Below, one piece after another: positions 1-9,720 of a DNA stretch of 64,000 bases. Below the pieces are notes generated by a model that worked only from the letters and a program-made list of their open reading frames with translations, was not told the DNA's origin and did no database searches. The translations under genes and the position numbers were made by a program. Numbering within the stretch: position 1 is the first letter of the stretch; each line of letters starts with the position of its first letter. Origin of the DNA: Algoriphagus ratkowskyi (GTDB lineage Bacteria; Bacteroidota; Bacteroidia; Cytophagales; Cyclobacteriaceae); NCBI RefSeq assembly GCF_002150505.1, contig NZ_MSSV01000015.1, forward strand, positions 1 through 64,000. Reading direction: 5' to 3'.

Positions 1-12
1 AAGCACCAGGCA

Positions 13-92
13 TCGGACACCGGACATCGGACATCGGACAACAACGCAAAAACCAATAACCAAGAACCCACAACCAACAACCCACAACCAAA
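13..92. repeat. Two adjacent short tandem repeats
   Basis: Positions 13-40 hold four head-to-tail copies of the heptamer TCGGACA (the second starts with C instead of T). Positions 65-92 hold two copies of a 14-bp unit beginning AACCCACAACC. Both lie just beyond the stop codon of the lipoprotein gene that ends at 95. The whole stretch is low-complexity and non-coding, and looks like a slippage-prone intergenic repeat. It may extend beyond the left edge of the window. Confidence 0.75.
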
Positions 93-94
93 AA

Positions 95-763
95 CTACCT
101 AGTAATCTGCTTCAAAGTAACTTCTGGACTAGACACCTCATTACTTCTATTGAGCGCTCTATCTTGTATTGAAACATCTACTCTGATGGTGTCTGTTCTG
201 AAAATAGCTTCCCATCCTGATGAAAGCATCCCGTAACGAATATCTCCCTCTACAGCCTGACCTTCTTCGCTAGTCAAAATTCTCGGGAATCTACCGTTAA
301 AAGTAGTGTAGAAAGGAGGGTCTTGCCATTTGAATTCCTTGAACTGTCCATTTCTCTTGATAAAGAATCTTAAGAAAATATTGAATTGGTTGGGGTTTTG
401 TTTAACCCATACGGTGTCCTTTACAACTAGATTATTTATAATTGGATTTACTAACCAATCGATTGGGTTGTAGGATGGTGCCTCTGTAGGCCTAGTGCTG
501 TAGGTAATTAACTTTCCTTGGGAGTCTCTTTGGAAATCCACATCTTGAAAAGGCGGATCATCATCGGTAGAAGATAAGCCAAGGTCTCCCTCAGCATCTT
601 GAAAACGTAGGCTTATAATCAATGAGTCTGCACCTGCAGTAGGAGCATATTCCAGTGATTTAAACACGATTTGCGGGACAGAGGGGAAATCATCTGGAGG
701 ATTGATGCAAGATGAAAACACAAGCAACAAAAAGAATATTCCTAAATAGCTTTTTAAACGCAT
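95..763 (-). CDS. Hypothetical lipoprotein
   Basis: This 222-residue protein starts with a basic residue, a hydrophobic run and a lipobox ending FSSC at Cys19, so it should be a lipid-anchored envelope protein. After the Cys come Pro/Asp-rich residues and a mostly beta-predicted body with repeated D/E-rich turns. I recognise no family or catalytic motif. The C-terminal half (DTIRVDVSIQDRALNRSNE) reads like one strand-rich immunoglobulin-like domain, which is inference. It is transcribed away from the LuxE-like gene at 807, with only 43 bp between the two starts, so their promoters must overlap. Confidence 0.8.
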   Translation of the reverse strand: MRLKSYLGIFFLLLVFSSCINPPDDFPSVPQIVFKSLEYAPTAGADSLIISLRFQDAEGDLGLSSTDDDPPFQDVDFQRDSQGKLITYSTRPTEAPSYNPIDWLVNPIINNLVVKDTVWVKQNPNQFNIFLRFFIKRNGQFKEFKWQDPPFYTTFNGRFPRILTSEEGQAVEGDIRYGMLSSGWEAIFRTDTIRVDVSIQDRALNRSNEVSSPEVTLKQITR

Positions 764-806
764 AGGGTGAAAGTAAATTTACCACCAAATTAAACCAATA
801 CTTTGG

Positions 807-1826
807 TTGGATAGTGCAAAATATAAAACGATGCAGGATTTTAAAAGTTTTTCGAGTAAGCTAAGTAATTTGAAATCGGAAGATTTCGAGGATCTTGCGC
901 TAGAACTTTTTCAATTCCAGTCTCAGGAAAATCCGATTTATCGGAAGTACCTGGAGGCTCGTAACATAACTACGCAATCGGTCAAATCCTTGGATCAAAT
1001 CCCTTTCCTTCCTATTCGTTTTTTCAAAGACCATCCGGTGATTTCTGGAGATAAAGCAGATTTCCCTGATTTTTTCTCTAGTAGTGGCACCACAGGAATG
1101 ATCACGAGTAGGCATTACATCTGGTCTGAGTCTTGTTACTTAGATCATGCACAAGAGATATTTGAAAGTAATTTTAGCTCACTAAGCAACTTCCATATAC
1201 TGGCACTTTTGCCTGCTTACCTAGAGCGAAAGGGGAGTAGTCTCGTGAGTATGGCGGATCATTTTATCCGAGAAAGTAATTCTTCGCACTCAGGGTTTTA
1301 TCTATACAATGAAGAGGAATTGCTGGAGAAAATGGAAAGCCTGGCTGGAGATAATCGAACTATTCTATTGATAGGAGTCACCTTTGCCTTATTGGATCTT
1401 GCAGAATCAGGAAAAAAATTTAATCCTCCATCAAATCTTATCGTCATGGAAACAGGAGGTATGAAGGGTAGGAGAAAGGAAATGATCCGAGAGGAAGTGC
1501 ATGATATTTTAAAACCATTTTTTGAAGTAGAAGCAATTTACTCTGAATATGGTATGACAGAGCTCATGTCTCAAGCTTATTCAAAAGGTTTGGGGAAATA
1601 TACACTTCCTAATTCTATGCGCGTTATGCTTAGAGATGTAAATGATCCACTGTCTATTTCACAGCGATCTCAGGGGGGAATCAATGTGATCGATCTGGCA
1701 AATTTCCATTCTTGTGCCTTTATAGAAACTCAGGATTTGGGCAGATTTGATGAAAACGGGATGCTTGAAGTTCTGGGAAGATTTGACAACAGCGAGGTCA
1801 GAGGATGTAACCTTTTGGTGCAGTAA
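807..1826 (+). CDS. LuxE-like acyl-protein synthetase (adenylate-forming ligase)
   Basis: The protein belongs to the AMP-forming ligase superfamily in its LuxE form, which activates a fatty acid with ATP. Motifs appear in the expected order: the Ser/Thr/Gly phosphate loop SSSGTTG near residue 90, YGMTE near 250, the ribose-binding Asp in QDLGRFD near 310, and the hinge motif GRFDNSEVRG near the C terminus. There is no LuxC reductase or acyl-transferase partner nearby, so it is not a bioluminescence gene and its acceptor is unknown. The longest frame uses TTG at 807; an ATG eight codons in, at 831, is the likelier start. Confidence 0.8.
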   Translation: MDSAKYKTMQDFKSFSSKLSNLKSEDFEDLALELFQFQSQENPIYRKYLEARNITTQSVKSLDQIPFLPIRFFKDHPVISGDKADFPDFFSSSGTTGMITSRHYIWSESCYLDHAQEIFESNFSSLSNFHILALLPAYLERKGSSLVSMADHFIRESNSSHSGFYLYNEEELLEKMESLAGDNRTILLIGVTFALLDLAESGKKFNPPSNLIVMETGGMKGRRKEMIREEVHDILKPFFEVEAIYSEYGMTELMSQAYSKGLGKYTLPNSMRVMLRDVNDPLSISQRSQGGINVIDLANFHSCAFIETQDLGRFDENGMLEVLGRFDNSEVRGCNLLVQ

Positions 1827-1891
1827 TTGTAATCTAAAAATTAATTGAACATATTTGAACGGGACAAGCCACCAGATGAGATCTAGCATGA

Positions 1892-1942
1892 CCTGATAAA
1901 GATAGGGGTGACCTTGAAAGATTCTTCACGATAGTTATCAGG
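1892..1942. other. Inverted repeat in leader of small lipoprotein
   Basis: CCTGATAA at 1892-1899 is perfectly complementary to TTATCAGG at 1935-1942, separated by 35 bases, and ends 28 bases before the small lipoprotein start codon. No T-run follows it on either strand, so it is not a standard terminator. It could be an operator or a leader-RNA structure, or chance. Confidence 0.35.
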
Positions 1943-1970
1943 ATGGCCAAAAAAAAGAAATAATAGATAT

Positions 1971-2090
1971 ATGAAAAAATTAGCCACAGCAGCATTATTA
2001 ATTGGGATTTTAGCTTTGGGAGCTTGTGCTTCCAGCAAGCCATGTCCAGCTTACGCAAAGGTTCCAACTTCTCAGGACGCCAAAAGTTAA
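1971..2090 (+). CDS. Tiny lipoprotein (39 residues)
   Basis: This reading frame of 39 codons is easily missed. It begins MKKLATAALLIGILALGAC: two Lys, a hydrophobic core and a clean lipobox LGAC with the lipidated Cys at residue 19, leaving a mature peptide of about 21 residues containing CPAY and ending QDAKS. A perfect 18-bp terminator begins seven bases after the stop. The signal sequence plus terminator make it a real gene rather than chance. The function is unknown; very short Cys-anchored peptides of this sort are common but poorly studied in Bacteroidota. Confidence 0.75.
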   Translation: MKKLATAALLIGILALGACASSKPCPAYAKVPTSQDAKS

Positions 2091-2097
2091 AAAAAAA

Positions 2098-2140
2098 CGC
2101 TAAAAAAAGGAGACATTGTTTTTGTCTCCTTTTTTTAGCG
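2098..2140 (+). terminator. Strong intrinsic terminator after tiny lipoprotein
   Basis: A perfect 18-bp stem (2098-2115 with 2123-2140) encloses a 7-base loop. The arms contain GGAGACA/TGTCTCC plus seven A:T pairs, so the T-run lies inside the stem. The symmetric A/T arms could terminate transcription in both directions. Confidence 0.9.
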
Positions 2141-2325
2141 CGTTTCACTTTTAGATCTCAACTGTCTAAATGTGCTCTTTTTTTTAAAAAGTTGCATGGT
2201 TCAACTTTGTGGACAAACTGATTGATTCCACCTTGAAGTGTTTTATTATCTAGATTTTTTAAGATAAAATCAGCAAGATCATTTATCGCATACATTTCAC
2301 TGAAAGCTGATCAAAATAGTGTTGA

Positions 2326-2745
2326 CTATTTCTCTTTCTCAAAATCCAAACTCACAGAATTGATGCAATATCTGATACCTCCTTGGTCGGATGGGCCATC
2401 TGGAAAACGGTGTCCTAGATGTGAACCACAATTGGCACATAAAATTTCCTCCCGAATCATACCGTGCGTGTGATCCATATGCACATCTATAGCTTCTGGT
2501 TTAACGGGCTTGGTAAAACTTGGCCATCCACAACCACTATCAAATTTATTAGTAGAGTGAAAAATCTCATTTCCACAAGCCTTACACTCATAGATGCCAG
2601 TTTCCTTATTCAGGTTGTATTCTCCTGTGAAAGCTCTTTCTGTTCCCTTCTCTCTAAGAACTCGATAGGAATCTGAATCCAATTCTTTACGGTATTCCTG
2701 TTCAGACTTCTGTACTGGGTATATTTTCTTTTCTTGATTTCGCAT
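2326..2745 (-). CDS. msrB: Peptide-methionine (R)-S-oxide reductase
   Basis: MsrB reduces the R epimer of methionine sulfoxide in proteins, using thioredoxin. The 139 residues cover the whole domain: two zinc-binding CxxC pairs (CKAC and CANC), the family signature SGCGWPSF, and the catalytic Cys127 in RYCINS. There is no signal peptide, so it acts in the cytoplasm. It lies downstream of the aminotransferase gene on the same strand, 69 bp away, and the two may be co-transcribed. A weak hairpin overlaps its stop codon (2314-2331). Confidence 0.95.
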   Translation of the reverse strand: MRNQEKKIYPVQKSEQEYRKELDSDSYRVLREKGTERAFTGEYNLNKETGIYECKACGNEIFHSTNKFDSGCGWPSFTKPVKPEAIDVHMDHTHGMIREEILCANCGSHLGHRFPDGPSDQGGIRYCINSVSLDFEKEK

Positions 2746-2814
2746 AGTATTTCTTTTGTGTTATTAACTCTTTGCTAGAGCAAGAAGTTTCTCAATTTAA
2801 AACTGAAAGGAATT

Positions 2815-4005
2815 CTATGAAGGAAATACCTTCTCAATTGCCTGCAAAATCACCGCACAGGCTTCATGAATCTGCTCGGTAGTAATAGTAAGTGGAGGTG
2901 CAACTCGCATAGAATCGTCACAGAACAAGAACCAATCTGTGATCACACCCATCTCAATCGCTGTATCTATAATAGGTTTTAACACATCAAAGGAATCAAA
3001 TTCTACGGCCATTAGTAATCCTTTATTTCTAATGCTTTTGATTTTTGGATGTACCAAAAGGGATTTGAATAAATTGGCTTTCTCTTCCACCTCCTCAATT
3101 AGCTTTTCTTCTAATAGGATTTTTATTGTGGACAAAGAAGCTGCAGAGCTTACTGGATGTCCTCCAAAAGTGGTGATATGTCCTAGAATTGGATTGTTTT
3201 TGAATACTCCCATCACCTCTTTATTGGCGATGAACGCACCGATTGGCATACCGCCGCCCATGCCCTTGGCACAAACCACGATATCAGGAATGATCTCAAA
3301 ATGCTCGAAAGCCCAGAACTTGCCTGTTCTGCCAAAGCCACACTGCACCTCGTCCAAAATCAGCAAAGTGCCAGTTTCATCACAGCGGGTACGCAAAGCT
3401 TGAAAATACTCTTTGGTAGCAACTCTAATTCCAGCTTCACCCTGGATCGTTTCGATAATTACAGCGGCAGTATCTGAATTGATAGTTTCTAAATCTGAGA
3501 GCTTACCATAATTTATATGGCTTACTCCAGGAAGTAGGGGACGATAAGCTTGTTTGAAAATCTCATTTCCTCCAATGCTCAAGGAACCGTGTGAACTTCC
3601 ATGATAAGCATCCACACAGGAGATAAAATTTGGCTTCCCCGTGTAGCGCTTTGCAAGTTTCATCGCGCCTTCTATAGCTTCACTTCCGCTGTTGACTAGA
3701 TAGACATTATCCAATTTCTCAGGTAAGGTATCGCAAAGTGCCTTTGCTAAAAGTGACTGCGGACTTTGAATATACTCACCATACACCATCAGATGAAGGT
3801 ATTTGTCAAGTTGGCCTTGTATTGCTTCCAGAACTTTTGGGTGCCTATGCCCGACATTACTCACGCCGATTCCAGAGATTAGATCAATGTATTTCTCCCC
3901 ATTTGACCCAAAAAGATAAATCCCTTCTGCTTTTTCCACTTCGATCATCAAAGGGAAATCAGTCGTTTGTGCTAAATGCTGAAGGAAAAGCTGTCGGTTA
4001 TTCAT
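2815..4005 (-). CDS. Class III PLP-dependent aminotransferase
   Basis: A 396-residue fold-type I aminotransferase of class III (acetylornithine/ornithine/GABA aminotransferase group). It shows the Asp that binds the PLP ring nitrogen in LILDEVQCGFGRTG, and the Schiff-base lysine Lys247 in CAKGMGGGMPIG. Substrate cannot be read from sequence: no arginine- or lysine-biosynthesis genes are adjacent, so a catabolic ornithine- or amino-acid-aminotransferase role is equally possible. It ends 69 bp before msrB, and the methyltransferase gene upstream stops 15 bp before its start, suggesting a three-gene unit. Confidence 0.9.
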   Translation of the reverse strand: MNNRQLFLQHLAQTTDFPLMIEVEKAEGIYLFGSNGEKYIDLISGIGVSNVGHRHPKVLEAIQGQLDKYLHLMVYGEYIQSPQSLLAKALCDTLPEKLDNVYLVNSGSEAIEGAMKLAKRYTGKPNFISCVDAYHGSSHGSLSIGGNEIFKQAYRPLLPGVSHINYGKLSDLETINSDTAAVIIETIQGEAGIRVATKEYFQALRTRCDETGTLLILDEVQCGFGRTGKFWAFEHFEIIPDIVVCAKGMGGGMPIGAFIANKEVMGVFKNNPILGHITTFGGHPVSSAASLSTIKILLEEKLIEEVEEKANLFKSLLVHPKIKSIRNKGLLMAVEFDSFDVLKPIIDTAIEMGVITDWFLFCDDSMRVAPPLTITTEQIHEACAVILQAIEKVFPS

Positions 4006-4019
4006 TGTGCTGGTTTAGT

Positions 4020-4916
4020 TCAAAAACTCGAAAATCTAAAGAAGATTCCCAATGGCAATTTTTTGTTTTGATTATCCTGAAGGTAAAGTTCGCCATGTTC
4101 GGCGTTCTGTACATTTTTGAAAGTAGTATTAATCAAGTTTGCTGCGATGAGCGAAGAGAAGCTCAACGAATACATATTCAGCAATAGGAAATGATCTTTT
4201 GGGTCTAAGATTTCAGCGCAGACTTTCAGCATTTCATTGATTTGCTCTTCGAGAACCCACTTTTCTCCATCAGGACCACGACCATAAGCTGGAGGATCAA
4301 GGATGATTCCATTGTACTTATTACCTCGGCGAGCTTCGCGCTTGATAAATTTCATTGCATCGTCCACCATCCAGCGGATGTCGGCTTGACCTGAAGATTC
4401 CATATTATGTCTAGACCAAGTCACGACCTGCTTCACCGAATCCAAGTGGGTGACATCTGCACCTGCAGCTTTTGCCGCCACACTCGCTGCACCTGTATAG
4501 GCAAAAAGATTTAGCACCTTAGGTTTAGGTACTGGGGAACGCTTGATGGTTTTGTATAAATAATCCCAGTTGACGGCTTGCTCTGGAAAGAGTCCAATAT
4601 GCTTGAACGAAGTCTGAGCCAGATTCAGTTTTAAGTTTAGTCCTTCAGGATTAGTATATTCAATTGCCCAGTTATGAGGCATTTGCTTCAATTGCTCCCA
4701 ATTTCCTTTTTCAGGATTGCTTTTTTCTTTAGCAAAATGTGCATGTGCTAGATTTCTCCACTCACTTTCTGGAAGTGTTTTATCCCAAATTGCCTGAGGC
4801 TCTGGCCTGCTAAGTATAAATTTTCCAAAGCGTTCCAATTTCTCAAAACCTCCAGTGTCAATAAGTTCATAATCTTGCCAAGGGCCGGGACAAAGTGATA
4901 AGATGATTTCGCTCAT
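4020..4916 (-). CDS. Class I SAM-dependent methyltransferase (RlmI/RlmK-like)
   Basis: This 298-residue Rossmann methyltransferase resembles the COG1092 group of 23S rRNA cytosine/guanine methyltransferases. Motif I is NLFAYTGAASVAA near residue 140, followed by the acidic HLDSVKQVV strand, and the catalytic-type DPPAYGRG near 210. It lacks an obvious N-terminal PUA domain of the usual RlmI kind, so the exact RNA target is uncertain. It is the first gene of the minus-strand unit that continues into the aminotransferase. Confidence 0.8.
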   Translation of the reverse strand: MSEIILSLCPGPWQDYELIDTGGFEKLERFGKFILSRPEPQAIWDKTLPESEWRNLAHAHFAKEKSNPEKGNWEQLKQMPHNWAIEYTNPEGLNLKLNLAQTSFKHIGLFPEQAVNWDYLYKTIKRSPVPKPKVLNLFAYTGAASVAAKAAGADVTHLDSVKQVVTWSRHNMESSGQADIRWMVDDAMKFIKREARRGNKYNGIILDPPAYGRGPDGEKWVLEEQINEMLKVCAEILDPKDHFLLLNMYSLSFSSLIAANLINTTFKNVQNAEHGELYLQDNQNKKLPLGIFFRFSSF

Positions 4917-5339
4917 AAGGTGTCGTTTTTCATGTGTTTATAATTTATTATTTAATTACCACATGGTATCTCACATGAGTGATAATCATATCCGTTAGTT
5001 ACGATTTCCTCCTGCTCGATTTCAGAGAGCAAAAATAAGGAATTAATTGGAGGCATGTAGGAAGGCATCTTTAGATTCACATTTTGATAGGAGTATCCGC
5101 GAAGTATTTTTGGAAGGAAAAAGGAAATGAGCAGTTAAACATCAAGAGAATAGCACTTGATCGCATCGGTTTTTCACCAGAACATAAATTAACTGGATTG
5201 GTTTTCAGGGTAGTAATCCCATCACCACTTCGAATCGCAATGTTAAACCTGTTTTTTTGTACTTTTAGCCTTACTTTAAAGCTGAAATTTTACTATTTCA
5301 TCTCTTGCTGATAGACCTACCCGCGAACCACCCAGATTA
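4917..5339. other. Intergenic region, 423 bp
   Basis: This lies between divergent genes (methyltransferase, minus; acyltransferase, plus). I see no terminator-like hairpin, RNA gene or convincing small gene. A 75-codon frame at 5084-5311 lacks family features. The T-rich stretch at 5250-5285, directly before the acyltransferase gene, is a plausible promoter zone, but I cannot align it to the TTTG/TAnnTTTG consensus. Confidence 0.6.
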
Positions 5340-6158
5340 ATGTCCAAGAAATTTATCGATATAGAGAAACTCATAGCTTCTAAAAACCCTGCACTTTTGA
5401 GATGGATGCCGGGATTTATCCTGAACTATATAAAAGGCGTAACTCACGAGGAATGGATGAATGGAGTCTTGGATCGAGTGGATCACTTGCATGGGATAGA
5501 TTTTGCAAAAGGTATAATCAGTGAATTGAATATAGAAGTAGAACTGGTAGGAGCGGAGAATATCCCGAAGACTGGCGGGATTATCCTCGCAGCTAACCAT
5601 CCCTTAGGTGGAATAGATGGAATAGCCTTGATGCAAGCCATCAGTAGTGTCAGAACTGATATGCGATTTCTTGTGAATGATCTATTGATGGCTCTTAAAA
5701 ACTTTGATCCATTATTTGTACCTATCAATAAGCATGGTAAGAATTCAGGCGATACTTTGGCTGCCATTGAATCAGCCTATTCAGAGTCTTATGCAGTGAT
5801 AATTTTCCCAGCAGGATTAGTTTCTCGGAAGGATGATTCTGGTATTAGGGATTTGGAATGGAAAAAGAGCTTTATAGCCAAATCAAAGAAATACAAAAAA
5901 GATATCCTACCTTGTTTTATAGGCGGAAAGAATTCCAGTTTCTTCTACAATTTGGCATTTTGGAGAAAGAAGATTGGGATCAAAGCGAATATTGAAATGT
6001 TTTATTTAGCTGATGAATTATACAAGCAGCAAGGAAAAAAAGTGGTAATCACTGTAGGTGAACAGATTTCCTATCAAAGCCTAAACTCATCCAAGTCGGA
6101 TAGAGATTGGGCGGAACATGTGAAGGATGTAGTTTACGAACTTGGTAAAAAAGGATGA
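5340..6158 (+). CDS. PlsC-like O-acyltransferase (probable glycine/ornithine-lipid synthesis)
   Basis: A 272-residue glycerolipid-type acyltransferase. The HX4D catalytic box is visible as NHPLGGID near residue 85, and the substrate-binding motif as IIFPAG near 160. The next gene overlaps its stop by ATGA and is an OlsB/haemolysin-type N-acyltransferase. Together they correspond to the two halves of the bifunctional OlsF enzyme and to the GlsA/GlsB pair that makes N-acyl-3-acyloxyacyl glycine lipids in Bacteroides. That makes this the O-acyltransferase (GlsA-like) half. The aminolipid product is inferred, not shown. Confidence 0.75.
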   Translation: MSKKFIDIEKLIASKNPALLRWMPGFILNYIKGVTHEEWMNGVLDRVDHLHGIDFAKGIISELNIEVELVGAENIPKTGGIILAANHPLGGIDGIALMQAISSVRTDMRFLVNDLLMALKNFDPLFVPINKHGKNSGDTLAAIESAYSESYAVIIFPAGLVSRKDDSGIRDLEWKKSFIAKSKKYKKDILPCFIGGKNSSFFYNLAFWRKKIGIKANIEMFYLADELYKQQGKKVVITVGEQISYQSLNSSKSDRDWAEHVKDVVYELGKKG

Positions 6159-7123
6159 ATAGAGAAGCAGCGATAATTCCGCCAATAGATAAGAAGCTAC
6201 TGAAAGCTGAACTAAGACCGGAAAGATTTTTACGATATACAAATAATGGGGACAACCTGGTTTACTTGGTTAATTATCATAATTCCCCGAACGTCGTTCG
6301 AGAGATTGGAAGATTACGAGAACTGACTTTCAGAGCAGCGGGAGGCGGTACAGGTCTAGAGCTTGATTTAGATGAAAATGATATCTGCGATAATTGCTAT
6401 GATCAGTTAGTCACTTGGAATCCTGAAGATGAAGAAATAGTGGCTGGTTACAGATTGATAAAATGCAAAAACTCAATTAATAGTGATGGGAGCTTAAATC
6501 TTTCTACCACTCACTTATTTGATTTTTCTGACCGTTTTGTAAAAGATTTTATTCCTTCTACCATCGAGTTGGGCCGTTCCTTCGTGCAGCCAAAATACCA
6601 ACCTGCATTAGATAATAGAAAAGGAATTTTCAGTTTAGATAACCTGTGGGACGGGCTAGGAGCTGTAGTTTTAATGAATCCTGATGTCAAATATCTCTTT
6701 GGCAAAGTAACGATGTATCCTCACTTCAGCCGCGAAGGAAGAGATTTGCTCCTCATGTTTATGAATTACTATTTCCCAGACAATGATGGATTGGTAAAGC
6801 CCAAGGAGAATTTAAGGTTAGGCTACGAAACAGATCTTCCAAACAATGGAAATCCATTTGAAGGCTTAGAATACAAAGAGGGGTATAAGTTACTTAATGG
6901 TAAGATTCGTACTTATGGAGAAAATATCCCACCACTGATCAATACTTATATGAACTTGTCACCAACGATGATGACCTTTGGAACCGCTTTGAATGATGAG
7001 TTTGGAGAAGTAGAAGAAACTGGAATTTTGATCACTCTAGCTGATATCTACGAAACCAAAAAGCATAGGCATATGGATACCTTTGAGCGAGATAGAACTT
7101 TTGGAAGTAGAGGCGATGTCTGA
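6155..7123 (+). CDS. OlsB/GlsB-like N-acyltransferase
   Basis: A 322-residue protein of the COG3176 group (ornithine/glycine N-alpha acyltransferase, sometimes labelled haemolysin-like). Recognisable segments are the N-terminal LRPERFLRYTNN, the GTGLELDLDE block, the GNAT-like core strand EEIVAGYRLI, and IELGRSFVQPKYQ. It would attach a 3-hydroxy fatty acid to the amino group of glycine or ornithine, giving the lyso-lipid that the upstream acyltransferase completes. It overlaps that gene by 4 bp and the next by 8 bp, so translation of the three is probably coupled. Confidence 0.75.
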   Translation: MNREAAIIPPIDKKLLKAELRPERFLRYTNNGDNLVYLVNYHNSPNVVREIGRLRELTFRAAGGGTGLELDLDENDICDNCYDQLVTWNPEDEEIVAGYRLIKCKNSINSDGSLNLSTTHLFDFSDRFVKDFIPSTIELGRSFVQPKYQPALDNRKGIFSLDNLWDGLGAVVLMNPDVKYLFGKVTMYPHFSREGRDLLLMFMNYYFPDNDGLVKPKENLRLGYETDLPNNGNPFEGLEYKEGYKLLNGKIRTYGENIPPLINTYMNLSPTMMTFGTALNDEFGEVEETGILITLADIYETKKHRHMDTFERDRTFGSRGDV

Positions 7124-7487
7124 TAAGTTAACATTAATAGTAGGGGCAACGATTAACACATCTCGGTATGCCTATTTTGCAGCGAGTAGATTAGCTCGCG
7201 CTGGAGTTCCTTTCATTCCCATAGGAATTAAAACGGGTGAGGTTTTTGGTGAGAAAATCATCGATCTCCGATCAAAACCTCAGTTGGAAAATATTCATAC
7301 CATTACCCTTTATATTGGCACCGCCAATCAGGAGGAATGGATTGATTATTTGATTGGTCTGAGCCCAAAGAGAATCATTTTCAACCCTGGGACTGAAAAT
7401 CCTATTTTTTTCCAAAAAGCAAATGCTAAAGGTATTGAGGTTCTAGAAGCTTGCACTTTGGTAATGCTCAGTGCAAATCAATATTAA
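7116..7487 (+). CDS. CoA-binding domain protein (YccU-like)
   Basis: A single Rossmann-type CoA-binding domain of about 123 residues. It begins LTLIVGATINTSRYAYFAA with the nucleotide-binding glycine turn, and contains GIKTGEVFG and a C-terminal segment ending EACTLVMLSANQY. ATG at 7116 is preferred over the longer TTG start at 7083, because it gives the conventional beginning MSDKLT and overlaps the upstream gene by only 8 bp. The coupling to two acyltransferases suggests a role tied to acyl groups, but its biochemical function is unknown. Confidence 0.8.
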   Translation: MSDKLTLIVGATINTSRYAYFAASRLARAGVPFIPIGIKTGEVFGEKIIDLRSKPQLENIHTITLYIGTANQEEWIDYLIGLSPKRIIFNPGTENPIFFQKANAKGIEVLEACTLVMLSANQY

Positions 7488-7636
7488 TACCCATAAAACC
7501 AATAACTTAAGGTGTCCTGCAAAACGCTTATTTTTATGCAACAGAGAAGGTGTTAAAGCTGTGAAAAGTCACTTTTTTTTCCTACCTTGCCGAATCTATA
7601 ATTGAACATAAAATCACCCTTTTTGACCCGATTTAA

Positions 7637-9613
<1,977 letters not shown>

Positions 9614-9620
9614 TTACTCA

Positions 9621-9650
9621 AAAGGGGCTTTTTAGCCCCTTTTTTATTTT
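9621..9650 (+). terminator. Intrinsic terminator of gyrB
   Basis: A 9-bp stem AAAGGGGCT/AGCCCCTTT with a TTTT loop (9621-9642) followed by a T-rich run, eight bases after the gyrB stop codon. Confidence 0.92.
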
Positions 9651-9675
9651 AATAAAACTATAATCCCAAATTAGG

Positions 9676-9700
9676 AAAGCAAGATCTGACTTGCTTTTTT
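9676..9700 (+). terminator. Second terminator-like hairpin upstream of ppk1
   Basis: An 8-bp stem AAAGCAAG/CTTTGCTT-type pairing (9676-9683 with 9690-9697), a 6-base loop and a T-run ending at 9700. It lies between the gyrB terminator and the ppk1 start at 9721. It is either a backup terminator for gyrB or part of the ppk1 leader. Confidence 0.5.
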
Positions 9701-9720
9701 TACTGATAACTTTGAATGCA

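Noticed and set aside
2024..2221. 65-codon plus-strand frame over the tiny lipoprotein
   Set aside because: It runs through the perfect terminator hairpin in another frame than the lipoprotein gene, giving a Lys/Phe-rich low-complexity product.
5084..5311. 75-codon frame in the gap before the acyltransferase
   Set aside because: It has no recognisable domain, signal or start context, and its residues look like translated non-coding DNA ending in a hydrophobic T-rich stretch that is probably promoter.
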